64,000 nucleotides of DNA, taken from positions 1 to 64,000 of the forward strand of contig NZ_FNEX01000020.1 of NCBI RefSeq assembly GCF_900100435.1, given 5' to 3'. The stretch comes from Pedobacter sp. ok626. Its GTDB lineage: Bacteria > Bacteroidota > Bacteroidia > Sphingobacteriales > Sphingobacteriaceae. The position numbers and the translations under genes were made by a program. Shown here in pieces: positions 9,562 through 18,304 of the stretch. Position 1 is the stretch's first letter. The number at the start of each line of letters is the position of its first letter. Under the pieces are notes generated by a model that was not told where the DNA came from, did not search any database, and saw only the letters and a program-made list of their open reading frames with translations.

Positions 9562-10271
9562 TATTTACCTGGCTCCTCTAATAAATCAATAAATTCAATT
9601 GCATCAGTTTCCATTCTTAAGATGATGCGTTCAACCATCATATTTAAAATATGGTATAATACATAGGCGATAATACCAATGATCAAGCCAGTTGCTGAAG
9701 TAATCATTTTAGTATAAAGACCACCTGAGATCGTTCCGATTTCGATTGCTCCTTTAATGGAAACATCGTGGAAAATGGTAATTACTCCAATAATTGTTCC
9801 TACGAAACCAAGCATCGGCGCAATACCGGCAATAATACCAAGAATACCAATATTTTTCTCCAGTTTAGATACTTCTAGTTTACCATTGTTTTCAATAGCA
9901 GCCTCGATATCTTTAATAGGTCTTCCGATACGTTTTAATCCTTTTTCCAACATTCTGGCCAAAGGAGAATTGTTGTTTTTACACAAGGCAATGGCGTTAT
10001 CTAATCTGCCATCGTGTATATATTGCTTAATCTGAAGCATCAGATTTGATTCTGTTTTAGATGCTTTTCTGATAGTAATGTATCTTTCAACGAAAATAAC
10101 AAGACCTGCAAATGCTAAAAAGGCGAGGGGAAGCATAACCCAGCCTCCTTTTAACAATAGATCTATAAAATGTAGTTCTGGAGTAGGAGCTGTAACAGCC
10201 TGATTTAAGGCGTTCGCGGTATCGGTAAGTTGTTGAATAGTATCAGTGGCACTTTGAATTAATGCGATCAT
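9561..10271 (-). CDS. ExbB/TolQ/MotA-family proton channel
   Basis: The 236-residue protein has a membrane helix near residues 44-65 (WVMLPLAFLAFAGLVIFVERY), a cytoplasmic loop, and two more helices in the conserved MotA/TolQ/ExbB block (IGILGIIAGIAPMLGFVGTI, then a GLYTKMITSATGLIIGIIAY segment). It forms the stator pentamer with ExbD. It begins 2 nt after the HU/SPOR gene stop and overlaps exbD by one base, placing it in the middle of the TPR-barrel-SPOR-ExbBD-TonB cluster. Confidence 0.92.
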   Translation of the reverse strand: MIALIQSATDTIQQLTDTANALNQAVTAPTPELHFIDLLLKGGWVMLPLAFLAFAGLVIFVERYITIRKASKTESNLMLQIKQYIHDGRLDNAIALCKNNNSPLARMLEKGLKRIGRPIKDIEAAIENNGKLEVSKLEKNIGILGIIAGIAPMLGFVGTIIGVITIFHDVSIKGAIEIGTISGGLYTKMITSATGLIIGIIAYVLYHILNMMVERIILRMETDAIEFIDLLEEPGK

Positions 10272-10273
10272 AA

Positions 10274-11695
10274 TTATTTAGGATTGTTTGTGTGTCTAAC
10301 CGGGTAAATGTAAATTCCTGGAAGTTTTGTTGTTTCTTTCAGGATTTCAAGTTGTTTTTTTGCAGTCGCTTCATCAGTAAATGAACCTATACTGATTTTT
10401 ACTCTTCTACCTGGCATATCAGCAACTTTAGCTGGAATGCCTTTCTTTTTCATCTGAGCAAGGAAGTTGTCTGCTTCTTTCTGATTTAATAGAGATGCAG
10501 CAATAATTTCATAAGAAATGATTGTTGGTTTTTCTACAGATGGTGGAGTTGCAACTGCTGTCGCTACTGTATCTTTTTTAACAGTGTCTACAGCGAGAAT
10601 AGCTTTTTCATTGCTTTTTCTAGCACTATCAACTTTTGCAAGAGAATCTATTTTTAGTTGTGCGTTATTGTTAATAGTTGGTATTGTATCCGTTTGTACA
10701 ACAGGTAGGGCCGAAGGCGCCTTAAGAATGCTATCAAACAACTCAGGCTTTGCCAAATAAATAACTCCAGCAAGTACGATAATGCTAACCAGGGCAATGA
10801 TTACTTTCAGATAGGCTGGCATCCCCAATTTTTCAGGATCAGTATAATCTAATTCAAAATGGCCAGCTCCTTTTGGTTCAACGGTTTCAATAACAGCAAC
10901 AGGTTCCTTAATTTCAGCTTCATGTAAAGTTTCAGGAGTTTCTATAATCATTGCTGGCTTTTCTTCTGGCACTTCAGGCTTAGTTACAGGCTCAGGTATG
11001 GCAACAACTTCAGCTATTTCCTCATACACAGGTTGCTCGTCTTGTTCCGCCACAATTTCTTGCTCCTGCACAATTTCTTCCTCCTGTTCAGGTAATTCTG
11101 TACTGTCTAAATGAGAAATCAATACATCATCAGTAGGAGGTGAAGCTAAGGGTTCTTCTTCATCAATACTTCCATCACTTAGATCAGCATTGTTATTTTC
11201 CAGATCCAATTGCGCTTCAGGTACGTGCTGTTGTTCTTCCTCTATTGGTAATTCTGCTGTTTGCAAAGGCGCGTCTTCTTTCTCTGTATTCAGCTCGGCC
11301 TTTAAGGTCGGCAATCCGTAAAAATCAAAGCCCAGATTGCTTTCCTGTTTAGGGATAAAAGTTAAACTACCTGTTGTAGTTGAAAAGGTACCCAAATCAC
11401 CAAAATCAGACTCCTGATGACCAGAAAGCTCATCAAGTATATTCTGAGCAAATTGTTCGACAAAATATGTTGCAGCATCTACGGATATATTCTTTTGCTT
11501 ACTGATCAAATTAGTGAGGAGAGTTTGCTCCTTTAAATCAGAAGTAAAGCTCAACGAATAGCTTGGTGGCAAAAACGAGTGCGTATCAATATCATACCTC
11601 CCAGGAGATTTCCTTTTATAAATGGTTCCCAATCCGGGAATTCCCACTTCTTTGTGGGTTTTTATAAGCGTTGTCAGGTATGATAAGATATCCAT
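10274..11695 (-). CDS. HU-CCDC81 and SPOR domain membrane protein
   Basis: The product (473 aa from the ATG at 11695; an upstream ATG at 11731 is possible) combines three parts. The N-terminus (about 1-110, MDILSYLTTLIKTHKEVGIPGLGTI...) resembles the HU-like CCDC81 domains of Bacteroidota. A long Glu/Pro-rich acidic stretch follows. One membrane helix (VIIALVSIIVLAGVIYLA) lies near residue 300. The C-terminus is a SPOR domain (about 395-465, YEIIAASLLNQKEADNFL... and VKISIGSFTDEATAKKQL). SPOR domains bind peptidoglycan stripped of stem peptides at division septa. The protein could therefore link the cytoplasm to septal peptidoglycan. It precedes exbB by 2 nt. Confidence 0.83.
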   Translation of the reverse strand: MDILSYLTTLIKTHKEVGIPGLGTIYKRKSPGRYDIDTHSFLPPSYSLSFTSDLKEQTLLTNLISKQKNISVDAATYFVEQFAQNILDELSGHQESDFGDLGTFSTTTGSLTFIPKQESNLGFDFYGLPTLKAELNTEKEDAPLQTAELPIEEEQQHVPEAQLDLENNNADLSDGSIDEEEPLASPPTDDVLISHLDSTELPEQEEEIVQEQEIVAEQDEQPVYEEIAEVVAIPEPVTKPEVPEEKPAMIIETPETLHEAEIKEPVAVIETVEPKGAGHFELDYTDPEKLGMPAYLKVIIALVSIIVLAGVIYLAKPELFDSILKAPSALPVVQTDTIPTINNNAQLKIDSLAKVDSARKSNEKAILAVDTVKKDTVATAVATPPSVEKPTIISYEIIAASLLNQKEADNFLAQMKKKGIPAKVADMPGRRVKISIGSFTDEATAKKQLEILKETTKLPGIYIYPVRHTNNPK

Positions 11696-11748
11696 TCTGG
11701 TAAAATTAAATTTTAATTCCGTACCAAGCAATTATTAATTGAAATGCA

Positions 11749-13467
11749 TTAGAACGAATAGGCAACACCACCAAATATATTCAAGCCAATTGCCTCATAA
11801 TGTAAATATTTGCTGTACTTGGTGTTCAGTAAATTATTCACTCTACCAAAAGCCGAAAACTTGTTGTTGATCTTATAAGTTGCTCCTACACCAAGGTCTA
11901 CGAAGCCTTTTACTGTAACTACAGTTTCATTTGCTAAGTCAGGGATAAGGTAAGGGCTAGCAGGAGCAGCAGTGTAAACTTTAGCTTTGCTTTCATCCTG
12001 AAGGGCAACAGCAGCATTTAAAGTGATTTTTTTAGTAATGGCGTACATTAAATCAGAACTTAAACGCAATTGAGGTTTAAACCAGCTTTGTGTTTCCGCT
12101 GCAGGCTTGTAATCCTCAAAATTTAGTTTACCTGTCCACTTTAAGGCATCACTCACCTGTATCGATAATTCACCTTCAATACCTGTTAATTTCATGGTGC
12201 CAAAATCGTAGATCACATCAAACTTGTTGAAGCTGGCAAAGTTGTTTACAAACAAAGGCATATCTTCGATTCGTTTGTGATAGAATCTCGCTTTGTAGCC
12301 AAATCCTGGACCACCTGTTCCTTTGATACCACCACTGATGCTTAGTTTTTCAATGGAGTTTTTGATTGCGATATTGCTATTTAAAAATGGATTCTCATCT
12401 GTTAATTGTTTCAATGAATTACGATTTACATCACCTTTCACTTCTCCAAAAATTTCTAAGTAATCAGGTATCAATGTAAAATCTGCAGTTACTGCAGGGA
12501 ATATTCTGGTAGAAGAAACGGTTCCAAATTCCTGTACAAAATTAATTCCTGCATTAATTTTAACGCCATTGGTCTGTAACCTAATATATGGGTTTAGCCT
12601 TAGTAGGTTATTACCAACACTAGTCAGTGCATCCTTTGTTTTGCCAAATTCTGCTGAGGCAGCAAGTCCCAAATTTAAACTGCTGATGCGTTTGTTCAGG
12701 TAACCATTTAATACGATTGAACTCTCTTTTGCGTCAAATTTATCGCTCCAAACGTATCCGTTTAATTTAGCTGCGTAACTTAAGGCATCAGGATCATTGG
12801 TGAATTTATTTACCAGTTCACCTTCAGCTTCAAGGAAGCTCAATGCCTGCTGTTCCGGATTAGGATTTAAAGTAGGGTTGGCTTTGTCAATCCCATAAAA
12901 GTATAATCCGTTTCTTTGAAAGTTTAGCCGACCACTTAAAGTTACTAAATCGCCAATGCTTCTACCAAAAGCACTAAGCTGTTGCTGGTTTGCACTTTGT
13001 TTATTTAAACTTCCCGATTGTCCGAAATGTCTAAAAAACGCGCCAGCCTGCAAAGCCTCATCTCTGCCGATGTTGATATAAGCTTCGGCTAACGTGGTTG
13101 ATGCACTACCAAACCCACCTTTAACGTAATTGTTAATCAGCTCGGTTTCTTTCTCTGCTGCTAATTGTTGTGCTTGTAGTTTATTGATGTCAGAGTTTAG
13201 CTCAAGCTTTCTATCAGTTAAGCTGTAATTGAATTTTGCTTTATAAGTTTTAACATCGTTCAAATCCGGACTTCTTCTTAGTTTAACGGCTTCCGCTAAA
13301 ACAGGTTTGTAAGGTCTTACTACTTCAATTTCCTCTGTTACTGCTTTATCTTCTGTCTTCTTTTCTTCCGTTTTCTTCTCTGTCGTTTTTTTGTCTTGCG
13401 CTATAGTATTTAGAGTACCTGCTGCAATAAAAAATAGGGTTGTATATATTAATTTCGTCAATCTCAT
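11749..13467 (-). CDS. Outer-membrane beta-barrel protein, TonB-receptor-like, apparently without plug
   Basis: The 572-residue protein has a signal peptide (1-24) and a short Lys/Glu/Thr-rich stretch. A segment at 45-56 (EEIEVVRPYKP) could be a TonB box. Many alternating amphipathic strands follow, ending in VAYSF, a good outer-membrane barrel signal. The RVNNLLNTKYSKYL segment close to the C-terminus is typical of TonB-dependent receptors. The length is short for a receptor, and no ~120-residue plug domain is recognisable between the possible TonB box and the first strands. The gene lies 11 nt after the TPR gene and upstream of HU/SPOR, exbB, exbD and the TonB-like gene. The substrate is unknown. 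Confidence 0.75.
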   Translation of the reverse strand: MRLTKLIYTTLFFIAAGTLNTIAQDKKTTEKKTEEKKTEDKAVTEEIEVVRPYKPVLAEAVKLRRSPDLNDVKTYKAKFNYSLTDRKLELNSDINKLQAQQLAAEKETELINNYVKGGFGSASTTLAEAYINIGRDEALQAGAFFRHFGQSGSLNKQSANQQQLSAFGRSIGDLVTLSGRLNFQRNGLYFYGIDKANPTLNPNPEQQALSFLEAEGELVNKFTNDPDALSYAAKLNGYVWSDKFDAKESSIVLNGYLNKRISSLNLGLAASAEFGKTKDALTSVGNNLLRLNPYIRLQTNGVKINAGINFVQEFGTVSSTRIFPAVTADFTLIPDYLEIFGEVKGDVNRNSLKQLTDENPFLNSNIAIKNSIEKLSISGGIKGTGGPGFGYKARFYHKRIEDMPLFVNNFASFNKFDVIYDFGTMKLTGIEGELSIQVSDALKWTGKLNFEDYKPAAETQSWFKPQLRLSSDLMYAITKKITLNAAVALQDESKAKVYTAAPASPYLIPDLANETVVTVKGFVDLGVGATYKINNKFSAFGRVNNLLNTKYSKYLHYEAIGLNIFGGVAYSF

Positions 13468-13478
13468 GTCGCTTCGTC

Positions 13479-16400
13479 TTATTTAATTTTTTCTAATTTA
13501 GCTTTGGCAGTAGGCACAATATCATCCTTGCCATCATAGTTATCTATGATACTCAATAGCGTACTTTTTGCCTGTAAATTGTCTTTTAAGGCTACATAGT
13601 TATCAGATAGTAATATGAAAGCCTTAGCTACCCAATAATCATAAGAAGGCATATTATTGATCAAATCAAAACATGTTTTAGTTGATGTCTTATACTCGTG
13701 TTTAGCATACTGTACAGCCGCCAGGTTATACTTTGCTTCGGCAGCAGCGAGTGTTTTGGTTTTGCTCACTACGTTGTTAAACGATTTTACCGCAAGTGTT
13801 GTATCCGCTTTTAATAAATAAGCTTTACCTGCATACAGGTCCGAACTGTTTTTCTCTTCTTCAGAGGCTTTGTCCGATTCTTTAATCAGTTGCACATATT
13901 TCAACACATCATCCGGCATATTCAGCTCATTGTAAGCTTTCAACAAGTTGTTCAAGGCGTAAGTATAATGCACTTTATAATCAGCTGTTGTTTCCAATCT
14001 TTTCAGATATACGATGGCTTCATTGTATTTTTTCTGATCAAGGAATAATTTGGAAATACTTACCAGGGAGCGTTCAGTATAATCACTAGTCCAGTCGTTC
14101 AAAATATATTCATAATCAGGAATAGCCTCATTCGGGCGACCTAATTTAACTAGCGATTCTGCTCTTATAAATTTAGCTTCCTTATCGTGTATAGCTTTAG
14201 GGAACTTATCGAAATAAGCATTGATGGCTTCAAAAGCACCTTTAGCATCACCTTTTAAGTATAAGTTGTTTGCACCCTGGAACAAAATGTTGTCTTGTTC
14301 TGCCGATGAATAGTTACCTAGTGGGGTAGTACCGGCATAAGTGATAAAACCTTGAGAATCTCCTTTATCTACATAAATGTTTTTGATCGATTCTAAAGCC
14401 TGTTTAGCTTCTTCGGTACTGGCGTAGTCTCTGATTACTTTTTTAAACGATTCAAGCGCGGCATCGTCTTGGTTTTGGTTGTATTGTACCAACCCAATAG
14501 TTACCAATGCACGTGGCACATAACTGCTATTAGGGTACTGGCTAACTAAACTGGTCAAATCTGATTTCGATTTATCCAGATCACCTTTGTTGAAATAAGT
14601 ATAGGCCATTTCAAAACCGGCATCATCTGCATAATTTGAAGTGGGGAATTGCTTAAGCAAACTCTGCATGGTACTGATCTTTGCATCATTTTGATTTTCC
14701 AGACCCTGGATCATACCACGTTGGAATAAGGCGTAATCTTCGCCAGTGGATTTGTTACCTATAATTTTGTTGTAGTTAGCTAAGGCATTGGTATAGCTCT
14801 TGTTTACAAAGTAAGAATCTGCCAACCTGATGGTCGCATCGTTTACCGTTTTTTGATCCTTATCGTTACCTTTTAAAAAGCGCTCGAAGTACGTTGCTGC
14901 TTTGCCATAACGCTCATCTTCAAAAGCAGAATAGGCAAGGGCATAGTTTGCAAAATTGTAAACACCCGTTTTGCTGGCGCCCGGCATATCCAAAAATGTT
15001 TCAAAGTGTTTTACTGCCTCACCAAACTTTCTCAACTCATAGCTAGCTTCCGCTTTCCAATAAGTATTTAAGGCAAGAATCTCTTCATCTTGAGGGAATT
15101 TCTCTGAGCGAAGGAACATAGATAATGCATTTGGGAATGCCCTTTCATTATAAAACTCAAGACCCCTGAAGTAAGTTACTTTTTGATAAGCTTCTTTGGC
15201 CTCTTCCGATTTGTTTTGAATAGGCTCTAGGATATCTATTGCAGCCTGGTAATTTTTACTGGTTAACAGGATTTCTCCTAATAGTGTTTTAGCCTCATTT
15301 AATTTACGCGAGGTCGGAAACAACTTTAAGAAATTTTGAGTTGCGTCTAATGCTTGCTGGTTAAATTCAAGCTCATAACTTAACCTTGCATAATTAATCC
15401 AGGCTTCTTCCTGTACTACCTTATCAAAATCAAGTCTGGAGGCCCTAAAGAAAGCGCTTCTCGCTTTTTCTTTATTTTTCAACTGTAAGAAAGCGCGACC
15501 TAGTGTATACATCCCGCTTTGCAAGTAAGTATCATCAGTATTCAGTTTCTCTAAAATAGCGACTGATTCACTGTACTTTTTCAATTCAAATAATGAATAA
15601 CCGTACTGATAGATGAAAAGGTTATTCTTATTGTTTGATTTATCTTTTGCGTAAAAATCTTTGAAATACTTCTCTGCGTTTACATAATCAGATTTTGCAA
15701 AATAAGAAGCGGCAATCAGACTCAACATTTCTGCTTCGTATTGCTGCTTAGAAGTTTTTAAAATAGGAATAGCATAGCTAATCACATCATCGTAGCGTTC
15801 GTCCAGGTAATACATCGAAGTGATGTAATATGGGTAGCTCGCTTCGTAGGTAGGTGAGCCTTTTAGTTTTTCAAAATTGCTTAAGGCAGTTTTATATTCC
15901 TTGTTCAGGTAATTGATATAGGCAAAGTAATAAGTGGCACTTTCCTGGAAAGGTGATTTTTCTTTTTTCACCGCTTCAAACAAAGGCTCTGCTTTTTCCA
16001 TGTTTTTCAGTTCAAAATAGGCATAGCCTTGTTTAAACTGATATTCTAATCGTTGTTTGGCAGAAAGGGTAGAAGGGTCAGTTTTTTCGAACCATTCTAG
16101 TGCTTTCTCGTAGTTTTTTTGTGCGAAGTACGATTTACCTACGTGAAAATACGCAAGTTTTGTATTTGGATTTAAGGGGTAATCTTTAATGAAGTTTTGA
16201 AATAAGCCTTCAGCGTCCCGGTTGCCTAATTCTAAAGCACAAACGGCAGCATAAAACTTGGCATTTTCTTTTAGCAATGATAACTCAGCATTGCTTTCTG
16301 GTTGGGTACCTGGCTTTTGTCGCTGTTGCTCCACCAATCTAAATTGTTGCGCTGCAGCTACATATTTTTCATTATCGAGTAGTTCCAAACCACTTTGGTA

Positions 16401-16496
16401 ATTCTTGTTCAGGTTTACGAGTACACTTGTTTGCGCATAACCGGCCGTAAAGCCGCCTGCTAGCAGTAGCGGAATAAAAAGGTATTTTTTTGACAT
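13479..16496 (-). CDS. Large exported TPR-repeat protein
   Basis: The 1005-residue product begins with a signal peptide (about 1-21, ending GYAQ). The rest is almost entirely helical tetratricopeptide-like repeats: many A-x-x-Y-F-x-K and G-x-A-Y-x-x-L-x-x-Y-x-x-A segments, including NAEKYFKDFY, KALEWFEK and GRAFLQLKNKEKA. It is probably periplasmic, or attached to the outer membrane, as a scaffold. It is the first gene of the cluster, 11 nt before the barrel gene. In proteobacteria the periplasmic TPR protein CpoB is encoded with Tol-Pal, so a comparable role here is possible but unproven. No promoter box with full consensus was found upstream. Confidence 0.8.
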   Translation of the reverse strand: MSKKYLFIPLLLAGGFTAGYAQTSVLVNLNKNYQSGLELLDNEKYVAAAQQFRLVEQQRQKPGTQPESNAELSLLKENAKFYAAVCALELGNRDAEGLFQNFIKDYPLNPNTKLAYFHVGKSYFAQKNYEKALEWFEKTDPSTLSAKQRLEYQFKQGYAYFELKNMEKAEPLFEAVKKEKSPFQESATYYFAYINYLNKEYKTALSNFEKLKGSPTYEASYPYYITSMYYLDERYDDVISYAIPILKTSKQQYEAEMLSLIAASYFAKSDYVNAEKYFKDFYAKDKSNNKNNLFIYQYGYSLFELKKYSESVAILEKLNTDDTYLQSGMYTLGRAFLQLKNKEKARSAFFRASRLDFDKVVQEEAWINYARLSYELEFNQQALDATQNFLKLFPTSRKLNEAKTLLGEILLTSKNYQAAIDILEPIQNKSEEAKEAYQKVTYFRGLEFYNERAFPNALSMFLRSEKFPQDEEILALNTYWKAEASYELRKFGEAVKHFETFLDMPGASKTGVYNFANYALAYSAFEDERYGKAATYFERFLKGNDKDQKTVNDATIRLADSYFVNKSYTNALANYNKIIGNKSTGEDYALFQRGMIQGLENQNDAKISTMQSLLKQFPTSNYADDAGFEMAYTYFNKGDLDKSKSDLTSLVSQYPNSSYVPRALVTIGLVQYNQNQDDAALESFKKVIRDYASTEEAKQALESIKNIYVDKGDSQGFITYAGTTPLGNYSSAEQDNILFQGANNLYLKGDAKGAFEAINAYFDKFPKAIHDKEAKFIRAESLVKLGRPNEAIPDYEYILNDWTSDYTERSLVSISKLFLDQKKYNEAIVYLKRLETTADYKVHYTYALNNLLKAYNELNMPDDVLKYVQLIKESDKASEEEKNSSDLYAGKAYLLKADTTLAVKSFNNVVSKTKTLAAAEAKYNLAAVQYAKHEYKTSTKTCFDLINNMPSYDYWVAKAFILLSDNYVALKDNLQAKSTLLSIIDNYDGKDDIVPTAKAKLEKIK

Positions 16497-16665
16497 CTGA
16501 TTTCAAATATGGTTGGTCCTAATATAGATATAGTAATGCGTCTTATTAACATAAGAAATTAACATGTGTTGATAACACAGGTTTAACGATTTTAAAAGAA
16601 AGTTCGTATCGATCCTTTAAAATTATCCGCTAACTATGAAATTAATTTGCGTAAAGCAGGCTTTT

Positions 16666-17598
16666 TTAGTCGTTCTGAGCGGCTAAAAGATACAGTACTG
16701 CCATGCGTACTGCTACACCATTTTCAACCTGTTCCAGGATGATAGATTGCTTACTGTCAGCAACATCACTGGTAATCTCCACGCCTCTGTTGATAGGGCC
16801 TGGGTGCATTACAATGATTTCTTTATCCAGGTTGTCGAGGATCTGTTTATTTAACCCGTACATCATGGCATATTCTCTTAAAGAAGGGAAATACTTGATG
16901 TCCTGGCGCTCCAGTTGTATACGTAGCATATTGGCCACGTCGCACCAGTTTAGTGCTTTAACTAAGTTGTGCTCTACTTTTACACCTAAACTTTCAATGT
17001 GCTTGGGAATTAGGGTAGTAGGGCCACATACCATTACCTCTGCGCCTAATTTTTGCAGACAAAGGATATTAGAAATGGCTACTCTTGAGTGAAGTATGTC
17101 ACCCACAATTACTACTTTCTTACCTGCTACATCACCCAATCTCTGGCGGATAGAGAAAGCATCTAGTAAAGCTTGTGTAGGATGTTCGTGTGCACCATCA
17201 CCTGCATTAATGATTTGGGCTTTGATGTGTTTGCTCAAAAACTGACCAGCACCCGCATAAGGATGCCTCATCACCACCATGTCCACTTTCATGGCCAGGA
17301 TATTGTTTACCGTATCAATTAAGGTTTCTCCTTTACTTACTGAGGAAGAGGAAGCCGCAAAATTAACTACGTCTGCCGAAAGTCGTTTTTCAGCCAGCTC
17401 AAATGAAAGTTTGGTACGGGTAGAGTTCTCAAAAAATATATTGGCAATGGTGAGGTCTCTTAACGAAGGAACCTTTTTGATGGTCCGGTTAATTACACCT
17501 TTAAAATGGTCTGCAGTTTCGAGGATTAATTCGATATCATTCCGGTTAATATCTTTGATTCCTAAAAGATGTCGGGTTGATAATTTTTCTACTGCCAT
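16666..17598 (-). CDS. pyrB: Aspartate carbamoyltransferase, catalytic subunit
   Basis: The 310-residue enzyme makes carbamoyl-aspartate in pyrimidine synthesis. The carbamoyl-phosphate motif FENSTRTKLSFE, the HPTQALLDAF motif and the MHPGPINRG loop are all intact, and the length is standard for PyrB. No pyrI regulatory subunit gene is adjacent. It starts 1 nt after the pyrR stop, so the two are co-transcribed. A 169-bp gap with no clear terminator separates it from the TPR gene downstream. Confidence 0.96.
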   Translation of the reverse strand: MAVEKLSTRHLLGIKDINRNDIELILETADHFKGVINRTIKKVPSLRDLTIANIFFENSTRTKLSFELAEKRLSADVVNFAASSSSVSKGETLIDTVNNILAMKVDMVVMRHPYAGAGQFLSKHIKAQIINAGDGAHEHPTQALLDAFSIRQRLGDVAGKKVVIVGDILHSRVAISNILCLQKLGAEVMVCGPTTLIPKHIESLGVKVEHNLVKALNWCDVANMLRIQLERQDIKYFPSLREYAMMYGLNKQILDNLDKEIIVMHPGPINRGVEITSDVADSKQSIILEQVENGVAVRMAVLYLLAAQND

Positions 17599-17599
17599 A

Positions 17600-18148
17600 T
17601 TATTTATTGCTTTCTGATATTAAGATAACTTTGTCTTCTCCTTCTGTTTCTTTCCAACTTACCCGCACTTGCTGCGAGTAAAGCGTATCTACCTGTAACC
17701 CGATATAATCCGGCTCAATAGGTACGTGTCTTGAAAAGCGTCTGTCAATTAGCACCATCAACTCTACTTTTGCCGGTCTTCCGTAAGCCAATAATGCATC
17801 AAGTGCAGCGCGGATCGTCCGCCCTGTCCACAATACATCATCAATTAAGATTACGTTTTTGCCTTCAATAATAAAATCTATGGTATTGCTGTTTGCCGAA
17901 ACGATTCCGTCTTTCCTTCTAAAATCGTCTCTAAAGAAAGTAATATCTAAATTACCTTTTTGAATGACGCTTTTTTTCAGGACTTCCGAGAGTTCGTGTT
18001 TAACTCTATCGGCAAAGTAACTGCCTCTTGGCTGTATGCCAATTAAAACAGTATTAGAAAAATCGTTGTGATTCTCAATTAATTGATGACAAAGTCGCTT
18101 AATTGTGATCTGGAATTTTTGACCGTCTAGCAGTGTTCGTTTTTGCAT
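17600..18148 (-). CDS. pyrR: PyrR-type uracil phosphoribosyltransferase / pyr regulator
   Basis: The 182-residue protein is a type I phosphoribosyltransferase. The PRPP loop VILIDDVLWTGRTIRAALDAL is complete, and IGIQPRGSYFADR matches the PyrR N-terminal region. In Firmicutes, PyrR binds pyr leader RNA and also has UPRTase activity. Here the promoter -7 box (18165-18172) leaves a leader of only about 10 nt, with no room for an attenuator, so RNA-based control of this operon is doubtful. It may act mainly as an enzyme, or on RNA elsewhere. pyrB follows after 1 nt. Confidence 0.92.
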   Translation of the reverse strand: MQKRTLLDGQKFQITIKRLCHQLIENHNDFSNTVLIGIQPRGSYFADRVKHELSEVLKKSVIQKGNLDITFFRDDFRRKDGIVSANSNTIDFIIEGKNVILIDDVLWTGRTIRAALDALLAYGRPAKVELMVLIDRRFSRHVPIEPDYIGLQVDTLYSQQVRVSWKETEGEDKVILISESNK

Positions 18149-18164
18149 TGACTTAAAGATTATG

Positions 18165-18172
18165 CAAATATA
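18165..18172 (-). promoter_or_regulatory. pyrR-pyrB -7 promoter element
   Basis: The minus strand reads TATATTTG, an exact TAnnTTTG box. A TTTA lies 17 bp upstream as a possible weak -33 element. The implied start is about 10 nt before the pyrR ATG. Confidence 0.55.
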
Positions 18173-18304
18173 GCCAAAAATTGGAACCCTAAATACATAA
18201 AAACGCTTTTAAATTAAAAAAATGTAAAATGCGATTGTAGCAGCTTGTGCTTAAATAGGTTATGTATTTAAATTGAAGGTCCTATATTTATGGGCACATA
18301 TTCG

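Noticed and set aside
16565..16579. TGTGTT-GAT-AACACA palindrome resembling a DnaA box (TTATCAACA on the minus strand)
   Set aside because: A single site with a mismatch to TTATNCACA and no AT-rich unwinding region or replication genes nearby; not evidence for an origin.
16497..16665. Possible small gene or sRNA between pyrB and the TPR gene
   Set aside because: No ORF, consensus promoter or terminator is visible in this 169-bp gap.
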